Below, in pieces: positions 1 through 9,770 of a stretch of DNA of 64,000 bases. The stretch covers positions 744,001 to 808,000 of the forward strand of contig NZ_JBEFZF010000002.1 in NCBI RefSeq assembly GCF_046524175.1, written 5' to 3'. Source of the DNA: Spongiivirga sp046524175. GTDB taxonomy: Bacteria; Bacteroidota; Bacteroidia; Flavobacteriales; Flavobacteriaceae. The number at the start of each line of letters is the position of its first letter. The first letter of the stretch is position 1. The translations under genes and the position numbers were made by a program. The notes beneath the pieces are model-generated. The model made no database searches, was not told the origin of the DNA, and worked only from the letters and a program-made list of their open reading frames with translations.

Positions 1-1285
1 TAACAATAGATTTAATGACTTCCTCATTGGATATGTATTGCAAATAATCTTGGTCCGTCAGATCTCGATATATTCCATTTGCAATAAAAAGATCTTTATT
101 TCCATTATTATTCATATCAAAAAAAAGCGCACCCCAGCTCCAATCAGAAGCATGTACACCACTCAGTCGGCTTATTTCACTAAATGTGTTGTTAGTGTTA
201 TTTAATTGGAGGGTATTTCTAGTAAATTGATGATAGTAACCATTTTTAACGTTGTATTGATACTTATTCCAATCCTCAAAAGTGGTGACGCTTTTAAGTC
301 GCTCATATTCTGATGGTAGCATTTCTGTAATGAAAATATCGTTGTATCCATCGTTATTAACATCTGCTGCGTCAGCTCCCATTGAAGCCCCGCTTGTTGA
401 TTTCATTTGATTTGTAAGAGACTCGGTGAATGTTCCATTCTGATTATTTATGTATAAATAATCTCTTTCAAAAAAATCATTAGAGACATAAATATCTTCC
501 CAATTGTCATTATTTACATCCGCTACCGTAACACCTAGTCCAAAACCAATAACACTGCCATAAATCCCAGCTTTTTCGCTTATGTCTATAAACGATCCGT
601 TAACGTTTTCCATTAGTTTATCACCACCTAAAAGATCTCGCTTGGGCCGTTCATTTCGCTGTAAATTAAAACTACCGATAGCCTGATATGAGTTATTTAA
701 TAGGTATACATCTAGATCACCATCTTTATCAAAATCAAAAAAAGATGCATGTGTTGAAAATCCCTTATCGTCTAAACCATATTTTGATGCCATTTCGGTA
801 AAGGTCAAATCTCCATTGTTTATAAACAATTCGTTCTGTTTATTATCTCCTTTCACATCTCCTGAATTACAAACATATATATCAAGGAGACCATCAGCAT
901 TAATATCGACCATTGAAACACCGGTAGACCAGGCTTTTGATCCAATAGTTCCTGATTTGTCAGATATATCTTCAAATTGGAAGTTACCTTTGTTTAGATA
1001 TAACTTATTTGATAATTGATTGGCGGTAAAATAAATATCGATTAGCCCATCATTATTAATATCCCCCAGCGCAACACCCCCACCATTGTAGAAGTTACGA
1101 TATTTATAAACGTTGAAATCATTATCATAACTTAGGTTATTAGCAAAGCTAATACCCGTTTGCGTTGAATCTAGTAGGGAAAACAGCGTTTGCTCTTCCG
1201 CTGTTTTTTTCGATTCGCATGACGTTAAACCAATAAGGAAAGATAAAAACAGTGTTTTTAAAAGTTTGATATGTAAGTCTTTCAA
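1..1285 (-). CDS. VCBS/FG-GAP repeat lipoprotein with likely ASPIC tail (partial, 3' end outside window)
   Basis: The reading frame enters the window from the left and starts at a TTG at 1285. About 428 residues are visible. The start gives a lipoprotein signal with lipobox L-T-S-C near residue 23. The mature part follows the 1860-5120 protein closely: both share YRNFYNGGGVA followed by repeated D-x-N-x-D-G calcium-binding FG-GAP motifs of a beta-propeller. It begins 3 bases after the stop of the small lipoprotein gene upstream, so it is the last visible member of the leftward susC-susD operon. By family it should be a surface or periplasmic lipoprotein. A role in glycan binding is inference from position only. 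The TTG start is chosen because no ATG upstream fits and the lipobox lies directly after it. Confidence 0.8.
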   Translation of the reverse strand, partial: MKDLHIKLLKTLFLSFLIGLTSCESKKTAEEQTLFSLLDSTQTGISFANNLSYDNDFNVYKYRNFYNGGGVALGDINNDGLIDIYFTANQLSNKLYLNKGNFQFEDISDKSGTIGSKAWSTGVSMVDINADGLLDIYVCNSGDVKGDNKQNELFINNGDLTFTEMASKYGLDDKGFSTHASFFDFDKDGDLDVYLLNNSYQAIGSFNLQRNERPKRDLLGGDKLMENVNGSFIDISEKAGIYGSVIGFGLGVTVADVNNDNWEDIYVSNDFFERDYLYINNQNGTFTESLTNQMKSTSGASMGADAADVNNDGYNDIFITEMLPSEYERLKSVTTFEDWNKYQYNVKNGYYHQFTRNTLQLNNTNNTFSEISRLSGVHASDWSWGALFFDMNNNGNKDLFIANGIYRDLTDQDYLQYISNEEVIKSIV

Positions 1286-1288
1286 TTT

Positions 1289-1870
1289 TTAGTCTTTTAA
1301 GATAAATCGTAAATCATCAATTCTAGCATCAACTTCTCTGTTATTAACAGGAGATTCTATTAAAATTCTTCTATAGCCGTCAACTTTAACGAATACTTCT
1401 TCTTGACCTTTTTTCAAGGGTATTTTGATAAAGTTATTTCCCGGAAACCATTTTAATAAGCTGTCTTTGACTACAGGAAGTAGTTTGTCTGAATGTGCAG
1501 ACTCATTCCATAAAGCCCAAGAATCATAATAAAATTTTAGATCTAATCCTGTCATTGTCTTTTCTTCATTAAAAATACCATAGAAAAGCATGGTAAGTTT
1601 TTTATTCGCACTATCCTTCTTTCTGGAAGGAAGATTATATTGAACGAAATTGTTGGAAGGACCGTGCTTTACTAGTTTTTGGCTATTAAGTTTCCAACAT
1701 TTGTCGAAAAACTCTTGCTTGCTATCTCCAATTTTGAGTCCGAAAAACAGTGAATCATTCACTCTTTCAGTGGCAATTTCCCTTTTAACAAGTTTTGAAT
1801 ATTCACTTTGTTTGCAACTACTTATCAAAAGTATAAGTAGCATAATACATAGGGGATATTTACTTTTCAT
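1289..1870 (-). CDS. Small lipoprotein of unknown function
   Basis: A protein of 193 residues from the ATG at 1870, which overlaps the end of the upstream VCBS gene by 11 bases; a longer reading from 1912 would run further into that gene and is less likely. The N-terminus is a lipoprotein signal (MKSKYPLC, then a leucine/isoleucine-rich core and lipobox I-S-S-C). The mature domain contains a segment LFFGLKIGDSKQEFFDKCW, which looks like a compact soluble fold. I do not recognise the family. It lies between two VCBS/ASPIC lipoprotein genes in the susC-susD operon and is probably a periplasmic or outer-membrane partner of them. Confidence 0.75.
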   Translation of the reverse strand: MKSKYPLCIMLLILLISSCKQSEYSKLVKREIATERVNDSLFFGLKIGDSKQEFFDKCWKLNSQKLVKHGPSNNFVQYNLPSRKKDSANKKLTMLFYGIFNEEKTMTGLDLKFYYDSWALWNESAHSDKLLPVVKDSLLKWFPGNNFIKIPLKKGQEEVFVKVDGYRRILIESPVNNREVDARIDDLRFILKD

Positions 1871-4800
1871 TAATAGTGTAAAAGTTTGTTTGATTATTAT
1901 TAATAGCTGCAACTAGTATTTTTTTGTTTTTTGTTGTAACCCATTTTAGGTTTCGAATTTGCCCTTCTATACCTAAGTTTTTAGGCTTATCTATTGGGGT
2001 GTCTTTATTAAAGGGTCCAAATATAGCCCATCCTTTTGATGCATCATAGCTTCCAAACTGAGGTTTAACTAAATATTGATTTCCCCCTAAAAACAAATCT
2101 AAATGACCATCATCGTTTATATCACCATAGGTTATGCTGTAAACTGGAGAATATTGTACCTCATTGGGAAGTTTTTTAGCAATGAACTTCCCGTCGTGAT
2201 TGAAAAAAATAGTACTTGAGAGTGTTTGAATAGTATATTGTTGGGCTTGTTTTAGTGCTTCTGTTGTAAAAATACTTTCAATATCTGCCTTGCCATAATC
2301 TTTATAATAAAGAAACCTTTTTTTTAAGTATGGAAGTTGCGTTACAAGTTCATCTTTTTCGACAATAGGGTAGTATTTACCGTTCTCTTTTTTACATATT
2401 ATTTGCTCTTTGAAGCCGTTTTTATCAAAGTCGGCAATGTACATTTTCATTTCCGAAGAGAAAAAGTTGTTCCTGCCTAAATTTCCTGCAATAATATCAC
2501 TATCACCATCTTTATCAATATCAACTATTGCTATAGATGACCAAATTCCTTTAGTAGCATCTAAATTGTATTCTTTATTACTGTCTACCAGCTTGGATTT
2601 GTCATTAATAAATACTTTTAAGGGCATCCACTCTCCTGATACTACAAGATCGTTCCAACCATCGTTGTTGATATCAACCCATGCAGCATCTGTTATCATG
2701 CCAATATCATTAAATTGTTCAGGTCTAAGTTCTGTGAAATTACCTTTGCCGTCATTCTTTAAAATGAGACCTGAACATGGCTGTCCATATAAGTTGGTTT
2801 TATATCGTTCGCCTACGAAAAGGTCGATATCACCATCTTTATCATAGTCACTAGCTGTTACTACTGAGGAAGCAATGGTTTTTGTAAATGATAACGCTTT
2901 CTTAGATTTTACAAAGGTGTTATTGATATTTGTGTAATACGTATCATTTAATGAGGTAGAATATTGCGAATAAGCTCTTCCTCCATGAGCAATATATAAG
3001 TCTAAGTCATTATCACCATCTCCATCAAAAAAAATGGCATCGGTATCTTCAGAATTAATCTCTTCTATAAATGGTGATGTAATTTCATCAAAGCCAGTTG
3101 GTGATGAAATGAATAATCGTCCTGATTGATTTTTAGCTCCTCCTATAAAGAAATCATCAATACCGTCATGATTTAAATCGGCTACAGCAAGTGCCGGTCC
3201 TTCATTACTATGCATTTGAGGGATTAGACGTTCTTTGTTGAAGTCAACATTCTTATTTTCAACATGCGTAAATTGAAATAAAGGATCATGTTTATTTAAT
3301 AATGATGAACTTAAAATAGTTGGAGGTGAAGAAGCGTTAAATGAAGTAGCGTCTTCTTTATTTACTTTATACTTCTTATTGGTTTGTAAATCTGTCTTTA
3401 CTGTGATTGATCCATCTTGCCATTTAACCCATAAAGAGTCAATTACTTTTGCATCGCCTACTCCTAAATGAATAGTGGGAGATACATTGCTTTGAAATCC
3501 TCTTGTGGTGTAATTTTCGGCAAAGCGTACTGTTCCGTCACTGGTCTTTATATATACTTTTGCACCTACCGCAAAAGATTGATCTTTTATTAGTTGAATA
3601 CTTACGCTTCTGTTTTTTAGTGAGTCTGTAGTATTTTCATAAATAAATGATGGCATGTTTACGTTATTCACTACAAGATCGAGATCTCCATCATTGTCTA
3701 AATCTGAATATGCGCTGCCATTACTAAAACTTGGTAAATCTAGCCCCCATTCTTTACTGCTATCTGCAAAATCAAAATTACCATTGTTTTTAAAGGCGAC
3801 ATTGCTAATTGCCTTTGAGGGCATGGCATCAATCAGATCGGTAATAATACTTTTTCCACCTTTTTTTATTTTTTGTCTAATCTGTTCATCGTTTGCTTCA
3901 TACGCTATATAATCTCTATCTAACAGATCTTTATAAATACCATTAGTAATGAAAATGTCCTTTAAACCGTCATTATCCATATCCAATATTAATGATCCCC
4001 AGCTCCATTCTGTTTGGGAGATATTTGACTGCCTGCCTATTTCAAGGAATTTACCATTTCCGATATTTCGTTGAAGGGTATTTCTTGAAAATTGATTGTA
4101 ATAGCCTTGTTTTTTGGCTAGTTGTTGCTTGTCCCAGGATTCAAAAACAGTTTTGGTTTTTTTTCTTTCTTCTGTTTTTGGAAGCATTTCGGTAACAACA
4201 ATATCTGACTGAAGATCGTTGTTAAGATCAGCATAATCCGCCCCCATTGCTCCCATAGATATGGATTGGAAGTAATTTTCTAACTCTTCGGTGAACCCAC
4301 CTTTTTTATTGTTTATATATAGGTAGTCTTTTTCAAAAAAATCATTTGCAATATAGAGGTCAGGCCAGTTATCGTTGTTGAAGTCACCAAGTGTAACCCC
4401 TAAACCAAATCCAATTTTGCTGCCGTAAATTCCAGATTCCTTGGTGACATCTACAAAATAGCCATTGTCATTACGGAGTAATTTGTTGCCATTATTTTCA
4501 GGATCATAAATCTTGCGCTGATCTTTAATAAGGTCAAAGGCACCGATCGCTTTAATAGAATTGTTTAACAAGTAACAATCTAGATCACCATCTTTGTCAT
4601 AATCAAAAAAAGCTGACTGTACGGATAGCCCTGTAATGTCTAAACCGTATTCTTTCGATGCGTCAGCAAATGTTAGGTCTCCGTTGTTTATGAATAATTG
4701 ATTATTTCTATTTTGACCTTCTGGCTTTCCGGCTTTACATACATATAAATCAAGAAATCCATCGTTGTTAATATCGACGAAAGTTGCTCCACTGGACCAC

Positions 4801-5120
4801 ACATTTGGACAATCGACCCCTGCTGATTCGGTAATATCCTCAAACTGCCAGTCTCCTTTATTTAAATACAGCTTATTATCAACCATATTTCCGGTTAGGT
4901 AGATGTCATCTAAGCCATCGTTATTAATGTCAGCTATTGCAACGCCTCCACCGTTGTAGAAGTTTCTATATAGATAAGGATTAAAGGTTTCGTCATAAGA
5001 AAGTTGATTATTAAAATTAATGCCTGTATGCTGCTTCAGAACAAATAATTTTTCTTCTTGCATTTTATTCTCAGTGCAGGAAGAAATAATAACCAATGCT
5101 ATTAAAATATATCGCTTCAT
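1860..5120 (-). CDS. VCBS/FG-GAP repeat lipoprotein with ASPIC/UnbV domain (CRTAC1-like)
   Basis: 1086 residues. The signal ends in lipobox I-S-S-C near residue 15, so it is a lipoprotein. Many FG-GAP/VCBS repeats with the D-x-N-x-D-G pattern (for example DINNDGLDDIYLTG) form one propeller over roughly residues 50-490. An ASPIC/UnbV-like domain with GAKVYIKTSDG and HLGVGDA follows at about 500-580. A second propeller fills roughly residues 630-1080. Such proteins are common after susC/susD in marine Flavobacteriia, where SusE/SusF-type binding proteins would otherwise sit. Their ligand is not established. A hairpin at 5141-5170 separates this gene from susD, so it probably depends on read-through. 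It is a close paralogue of the partial gene at 1-1285. Confidence 0.88.
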   Translation of the reverse strand: MKRYILIALVIISSCTENKMQEEKLFVLKQHTGINFNNQLSYDETFNPYLYRNFYNGGGVAIADINNDGLDDIYLTGNMVDNKLYLNKGDWQFEDITESAGVDCPNVWSSGATFVDINNDGFLDLYVCKAGKPEGQNRNNQLFINNGDLTFADASKEYGLDITGLSVQSAFFDYDKDGDLDCYLLNNSIKAIGAFDLIKDQRKIYDPENNGNKLLRNDNGYFVDVTKESGIYGSKIGFGLGVTLGDFNNDNWPDLYIANDFFEKDYLYINNKKGGFTEELENYFQSISMGAMGADYADLNNDLQSDIVVTEMLPKTEERKKTKTVFESWDKQQLAKKQGYYNQFSRNTLQRNIGNGKFLEIGRQSNISQTEWSWGSLILDMDNDGLKDIFITNGIYKDLLDRDYIAYEANDEQIRQKIKKGGKSIITDLIDAMPSKAISNVAFKNNGNFDFADSSKEWGLDLPSFSNGSAYSDLDNDGDLDLVVNNVNMPSFIYENTTDSLKNRSVSIQLIKDQSFAVGAKVYIKTSDGTVRFAENYTTRGFQSNVSPTIHLGVGDAKVIDSLWVKWQDGSITVKTDLQTNKKYKVNKEDATSFNASSPPTILSSSLLNKHDPLFQFTHVENKNVDFNKERLIPQMHSNEGPALAVADLNHDGIDDFFIGGAKNQSGRLFISSPTGFDEITSPFIEEINSEDTDAIFFDGDGDNDLDLYIAHGGRAYSQYSTSLNDTYYTNINNTFVKSKKALSFTKTIASSVVTASDYDKDGDIDLFVGERYKTNLYGQPCSGLILKNDGKGNFTELRPEQFNDIGMITDAAWVDINNDGWNDLVVSGEWMPLKVFINDKSKLVDSNKEYNLDATKGIWSSIAIVDIDKDGDSDIIAGNLGRNNFFSSEMKMYIADFDKNGFKEQIICKKENGKYYPIVEKDELVTQLPYLKKRFLYYKDYGKADIESIFTTEALKQAQQYTIQTLSSTIFFNHDGKFIAKKLPNEVQYSPVYSITYGDINDDGHLDLFLGGNQYLVKPQFGSYDASKGWAIFGPFNKDTPIDKPKNLGIEGQIRNLKWVTTKNKKILVAAINNNQTNFYTINEK

Positions 5121-5140
5121 ATTACTATGAGTGCAAAATA

Positions 5141-5170
5141 AAAAGGGTTGTTCTTTCGACCAACCCTTTT
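5141..5170 (-). terminator. Hairpin between susD and the VCBS gene (possible attenuator)
   Basis: Perfect 10-bp arms, AAAAGGGTTG at 5141-5150 and CAACCCTTTT at 5161-5170, enclose a 10-base loop. On the minus strand the 3' arm ends in a T run, as in an intrinsic terminator. It lies after the susD stop codon and only 20 bases before the next start codon in the same direction. It probably lowers expression of the downstream lipoprotein genes relative to susC/susD. Confidence 0.7.
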
Positions 5171-5191
5171 TAATATAAAAATGATTCTTTT

Positions 5192-6799
5192 TTAGTATCC
5201 GGTGTTCTGTGTTAAAGAACCAGAAGAAGCATCTATTTGTGGTTGAGGGATTGGGAAAACAGTTCTGAAAGCATCACTGTTAGTTTTTTCCCACCATGTG
5301 TCTCCCCATCTGCCGAATCGAATAAGATCGGTTCTTCTGCTAGACTCTTGGAAAACTTCTTTACCTCTTTCTGCAAGGAAGCTGTCAGCATCCAATGAAC
5401 CTAATGCAGCAACATCAGCACGATCGCGTAGTGCATTTACATCAGGAAGCGCAAGACTCCAATCACCAGCAGCTCTAGATCTAGCCTCAGCTCTGATTAA
5501 GTGAATATCCCCTAAACGTAAAATAGGATAGTCATTGTTCATGTCTTGTCTTCCAAAAAGCTGGAAGCTAAATTTCTTTGCACGAACGCCACTCTGTCTA
5601 ATTGAATTTGGTTCTAATTCATTAATTGCAGGGCTATAGTCTACAACTAAATCAGGGTCGTCAGAAGCAAAATCTAAAAGTGCATTACCACCAAAGTCTG
5701 TTTGTGGTCCGGCTAAGAAGTTTGCTGTTTTCCTTGCATCGCCATCTTCATAGCTATTATAGAATTCTTCTAACACCTGATAACCATTCCAAGGTTGTTG
5801 ATCTAAAGCAAATGTAAGCTGTGAACTATAGTGCAAATTCATTTGAGAGAAATTCATACCACCAGCAGCAGCCTCATCATAATAGATAGACCAAATCATT
5901 TCTGGATTGAACTGATTATTAGGTGCAAATACAGCAGCATAGCCTTCTAGATCATCTGGATCAGAAGCTACCTCTGGTCTTTTTGCTAAGTTCGGAACAG
6001 TACAACCGTCTCCACAAAGTTGGTAAGGACCATTGTCTATGATATAGGTAGCAGCCCAGTCAGCCTCTTCGTAGCGTGCTGTACCAGTGTATACTTCGGC
6101 GTTGAGGTATAATTTAGAAAGTAGTCCTAAAGCCGCAAATCTATTAACAATATAAGGTTCTGAACCTACTCCAAGCGCACTTCCAGATAGATCCATACTT
6201 GCTGTAACAGCAGTAATACCTAAGGCATCTAGCAATTCAGCCTCTACAAAATCGAACACTTCAGCTCTTGTAGATTGAGGAGCATCACCACCTGGAGAAG
6301 TGATAATTTTTACTCTTCCGAATAAATCTAATAATCTGTAGTAAAAGAACGCTCTTATAGTTTTCGCCTGTGCTTCTTCATCAGGAGACAGTGAGCCATC
6401 TAGGGCTAAATTCGTTTCCCCGATTCCACCATAGGCGTCATTCCAAGCATTGTTTAACGGTTCACTTGCAGATTCGAAAGTATGTCTATGCATACGTAGC
6501 CATATACCACCATCGAACCAGTCACCACCTTTTTGGCCGATAGCCATTTCATCAGAGGAAACCGATTGAACAGAGTAATAGCCGTTGTGTCCAGCCGACC
6601 CATTTCTAAGTCGGTTGTAAGAGGCTACCAAGCTACCAGATGGTTGTACACCACCGTCTGTAGCGCCATCTATAACAGCAACACCGTCACTAGAAAACTC
6701 GTCTGTTAACTCATCTTCTAAAACTTCATCAAGGTCGGTGCAAGAATATGTCAAGGACATAATACCCGAGAGAAGTGTTAATTTAATAAATCGATTCAT
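5192..6799 (-). CDS. susD: SusD/RagB family nutrient-binding outer-membrane lipoprotein
   Basis: 535 residues with a lipoprotein signal ending in Y-S-C near residue 20, followed by the acidic stretch usual for surface-exported lipoproteins. Family features visible are the N-terminal helical TPR-like region (NRLRNGSAGHNGYY, NNAWNDAYGGIGETNLAL), the RAFFYYRLLDLFGRV segment, and the C-terminal YPILRLGDIHLIRAEA and RRTDLIRFGRWGD motifs typical of SusD C-termini. It is the lid of the SusC transporter and binds oligosaccharide at the cell surface. It lies 10 bases downstream of susC in the same operon. The neighbouring amylases and GH65 phosphorylase indicate maltooligosaccharides or starch as ligand. 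The symbol is by family; true orthology to Bacteroides SusD is not shown. Confidence 0.93.
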   Translation of the reverse strand: MNRFIKLTLLSGIMSLTYSCTDLDEVLEDELTDEFSSDGVAVIDGATDGGVQPSGSLVASYNRLRNGSAGHNGYYSVQSVSSDEMAIGQKGGDWFDGGIWLRMHRHTFESASEPLNNAWNDAYGGIGETNLALDGSLSPDEEAQAKTIRAFFYYRLLDLFGRVKIITSPGGDAPQSTRAEVFDFVEAELLDALGITAVTASMDLSGSALGVGSEPYIVNRFAALGLLSKLYLNAEVYTGTARYEEADWAATYIIDNGPYQLCGDGCTVPNLAKRPEVASDPDDLEGYAAVFAPNNQFNPEMIWSIYYDEAAAGGMNFSQMNLHYSSQLTFALDQQPWNGYQVLEEFYNSYEDGDARKTANFLAGPQTDFGGNALLDFASDDPDLVVDYSPAINELEPNSIRQSGVRAKKFSFQLFGRQDMNNDYPILRLGDIHLIRAEARSRAAGDWSLALPDVNALRDRADVAALGSLDADSFLAERGKEVFQESSRRTDLIRFGRWGDTWWEKTNSDAFRTVFPIPQPQIDASSGSLTQNTGY

Positions 6800-6809
6800 A
6801 GTTTTTTTT

Positions 6810-9770
6810 TTAAAAGTTTACGTTTAATCCTAGTGTAAATCTAGTCGAAGCAAAGTAGTTGTTACGTCTGTCGATACCTGGAGCTAACACTCCACCGCCA
6901 CCGAAATCTTGCAAAGATGGCTCTGGATCTGATCCCGTATAGTTCGTAATCACAAATAGGTTCTGTCCAGCAAGAGAAACTCTGATGTTTTTGATGTAAC
7001 TGTTATCTAACTTGAAATTATATCCAATAGATAAGTTGTCAAGTTTAAAGAAATCAGCTTTCTCTACGTAATAAGAACTAAATTGCGCGGTTCTAATATC
7101 ATCTCTAGCTAACTCCGTATTTACAAAGTTATAAGAGGACTGCGATCCAATTCTTGGCTCGTAAAATGCTCTAAAGTTATTTACTAAACTGTGTCCGAAA
7201 GCACCTCTAAAGAATGCATTAAGATCCCAGTTTCCAAAAGTTACCTGGTTTGTCCAACCTATTTCAAAATCTGGTAAACCTTTACCAAGAACAGCAAAGT
7301 CAACATCATCAGCAAGTGCACTACCCTGATCAGTAACTAAATTGCCATCGCCATTTACGTCAACAAGAATAGGAGATCCATTTGCGTCTACATCACCAGA
7401 AAATACAGGACCCCAAATTTGACCAACTTCTTCACCTTCTGTTACTCGAATTAAAAAAGTGTTGTTCTGTCCTGGAGACCCAAGATTTCCAATAACTCTA
7501 TCACCACCAGTGTTTTCAACAAGTTCTGTTTTATATGTAGAGAAAATGATACCGGTGTTGTAGCTTATTGTTTCATTTTTAACAGCGTCATAATTAACAC
7601 TTAATTCTAATCCTTTCGTGTTAAGTTCTCCACCATTTTGGAATTGTGATGAGAACCCGTCATTTGCAGCAGCATCAATATTAACAGATGTGATAAAGTC
7701 AACAATGTCTCTGTTGTATAAATCTAAAGTGGCTGATAGGCGGTCGTTGGCAAATTCAAAACCTAGATTAAGCTCTCTTTTTTCTTCCCACTTAAGTCCT
7801 GGGTTTGGAGCACGATTTCCTAAACCTGTAGCAGCTGAACCAAAACCATTTGCGCCATTATTAACTCCAAAAGTAGTCTGTGATAAACCTACACCTGGAG
7901 GAATTGCACCAGTAACACCATAACCAAGTCTGGCCTTTAAAAGATTTACGTTATCTAATTCTAGGTACTTATTAAGATCAGCACCGATTGCAGCAGATGG
8001 GAAAAGACCCCACTGCTCATCAGAACCAAATCTACTTGATCCTTCTCTTCTTATAGAGGCATTAACGTAAATCGCATCGTCAATAGTAAGGTTCATTCTT
8101 CCGAAGAATGCGATAATTCTATCATCATCATTTCTTCCACTATTAGCTACTATTCGACCGGCTTCTAAAAGATCTTGAGAAACTTCAATAGCATTGCTAA
8201 AATCAAAATCAACACCAGGAGGGAAATCACCTAATTGCAAGAAGTACTCGTTGTAATCAGTTTCTTGCCAAGAGTAACCACCAACGAACTTAAGTGTTAC
8301 AAGGTCACTTAACTGCTTGTTAAACGTACCAAAAAGTTCAAGTGTTCTGTTACTTATTTCATTAGTGAAGAAGTCAGCTCTACCTTTTCTAAATGGACTT
8401 AATGCATTACCTCTAAAGAAATCTGTTGTTGGGTAATACTGTCTATTTTGGTTTTTAACATTTTGTTCTCCAATACTTAGCTGTGCCGATAAATAATCGG
8501 TAAATGTGTAATTGAAATCAATACTATAGTTGACAGTACTTTGTGTTCCATAGTTTTGATTTTGTTCAGCAATTGATACCGGGTTGAAACTGTCGAATAA
8601 ACCTAGAGTTTCAAAGTAACCGCCAAATTGATCAGAGTTAAATGCGAAAGGAGCATCGTCACCAAATATAGGTGCTGTCGGGTTGTATAAAACTGCATAA
8701 CGTAGCGCTTCATTGAACCCAAATTCACTATCTCTCTGCGTTAATGCCGCATTGAAATCAATTCTCAGTTTGTCATTAAGTAATTTTCCAGATAGTTTGG
8801 TTCTAGCATTAAATTGCTCAAAACCTGAATTTATCAAAATACCCTCTTCATCTCTAAAATTCATTGAGACTCTATAACTTGCATCGTCGGTTCCTCCAAC
8901 AGCAGCGATATTATGCACTGAAGAAATAGCAGTTTGAGTAACTTCATCTCTCCAATCAGTATCACTACCTAGGTCACTTCCACCAACAGCAAGAAATTCT
9001 TGTCTGCCCATAGTTTCAATTTGATTGGCAATAACAGATGCTGAGTACTGTCCGTTATAAGAAACTGAGAAAGGCTGTCCTTTCTTACCAGACTTAGTGG
9101 TTACTAAAATTACACCACTCGATCCTCGTGTACCGTAAATCGCAGCTGCAGAACCATCTTTTAAAACTGTGATGTTTTCAATATCACTTGGATCCACATT
9201 ACTTAATGATTGACCAAGCACACCATCAATTACAACTAATGGCTGTGTGTTTCCACCAATAGTAGAAATACCTCTCAATCGAATTGTCCCGGTAGAGTTT
9301 GGATTGCCCCCCTTGTTATAAATACTAAGTCCGGCAACTTTACCTTGTAATAACTGTGTTGGATCACTAATAACCCCTTTGTTAAATTCTTCTTCGCTAA
9401 CACTTGTAACCGCGGTAGTGATTTCTTTTTTAACTGTTGATCCGTATCCAACGATCACAACTTCATCTAATGCTTGAGCATCTTCTAACAGTACAACATC
9501 AATAGTAGTTTGTCCGTTTACCGCAATTTCCTGTGTTGCGAAACCAACATAACTAAATACTAATGTAGCGTCAGAGGCAACATTATTTAATGTGTAATTA
9601 CCGTCAAAATCGGTTTGGGTACCATTTGTGGTTCCCTTAACAACTACACTCGCCCCAGGCAATGGGCCGGTCGCATCCGAGACCTTACCGGATACCGTTT
9701 GTGCTTGCGCAAAGCTAAAACCAAGCAATGCTACACAAAGTAATAAGCCTTTAAATAGACTATTCTTCAT
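6810..9770 (-). CDS. susC: SusC/RagA family TonB-linked outer-membrane transporter
   Basis: 986 residues. A signal peptide ends at A-Q-A near residue 23. It is followed by a carboxypeptidase-regulatory-like domain (residues about 25-105, VSGKVSDATGPLPGASVVVKG), a TonB-box/plug region with the SusC signature around LQGKVAGLSIYNKGG and VIDGVLGQSL (about 110-230), and a 22-strand barrel to the C-terminus, which ends in F. It imports oligosaccharides across the outer membrane using TonB energy. It heads the susC-susD-VCBS operon. A perfect 14-bp palindrome of LacI-operator type lies at 9889-9902 upstream, so the LacI regulator at 13859 probably controls it. Substrate (maltodextrin) is inferred from the neighbours. 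Confidence 0.95.
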   Translation of the reverse strand: MKNSLFKGLLLCVALLGFSFAQAQTVSGKVSDATGPLPGASVVVKGTTNGTQTDFDGNYTLNNVASDATLVFSYVGFATQEIAVNGQTTIDVVLLEDAQALDEVVIVGYGSTVKKEITTAVTSVSEEEFNKGVISDPTQLLQGKVAGLSIYNKGGNPNSTGTIRLRGISTIGGNTQPLVVIDGVLGQSLSNVDPSDIENITVLKDGSAAAIYGTRGSSGVILVTTKSGKKGQPFSVSYNGQYSASVIANQIETMGRQEFLAVGGSDLGSDTDWRDEVTQTAISSVHNIAAVGGTDDASYRVSMNFRDEEGILINSGFEQFNARTKLSGKLLNDKLRIDFNAALTQRDSEFGFNEALRYAVLYNPTAPIFGDDAPFAFNSDQFGGYFETLGLFDSFNPVSIAEQNQNYGTQSTVNYSIDFNYTFTDYLSAQLSIGEQNVKNQNRQYYPTTDFFRGNALSPFRKGRADFFTNEISNRTLELFGTFNKQLSDLVTLKFVGGYSWQETDYNEYFLQLGDFPPGVDFDFSNAIEVSQDLLEAGRIVANSGRNDDDRIIAFFGRMNLTIDDAIYVNASIRREGSSRFGSDEQWGLFPSAAIGADLNKYLELDNVNLLKARLGYGVTGAIPPGVGLSQTTFGVNNGANGFGSAATGLGNRAPNPGLKWEEKRELNLGFEFANDRLSATLDLYNRDIVDFITSVNIDAAANDGFSSQFQNGGELNTKGLELSVNYDAVKNETISYNTGIIFSTYKTELVENTGGDRVIGNLGSPGQNNTFLIRVTEGEEVGQIWGPVFSGDVDANGSPILVDVNGDGNLVTDQGSALADDVDFAVLGKGLPDFEIGWTNQVTFGNWDLNAFFRGAFGHSLVNNFRAFYEPRIGSQSSYNFVNTELARDDIRTAQFSSYYVEKADFFKLDNLSIGYNFKLDNSYIKNIRVSLAGQNLFVITNYTGSDPEPSLQDFGGGGVLAPGIDRRNNYFASTRFTLGLNVNF

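Noticed and set aside
7618..7923. A 101-codon frame antisense to susC, and similar long frames opposite other large genes
   Set aside because: They lie wholly inside well-supported genes on the other strand and show no domain; they are shadows.
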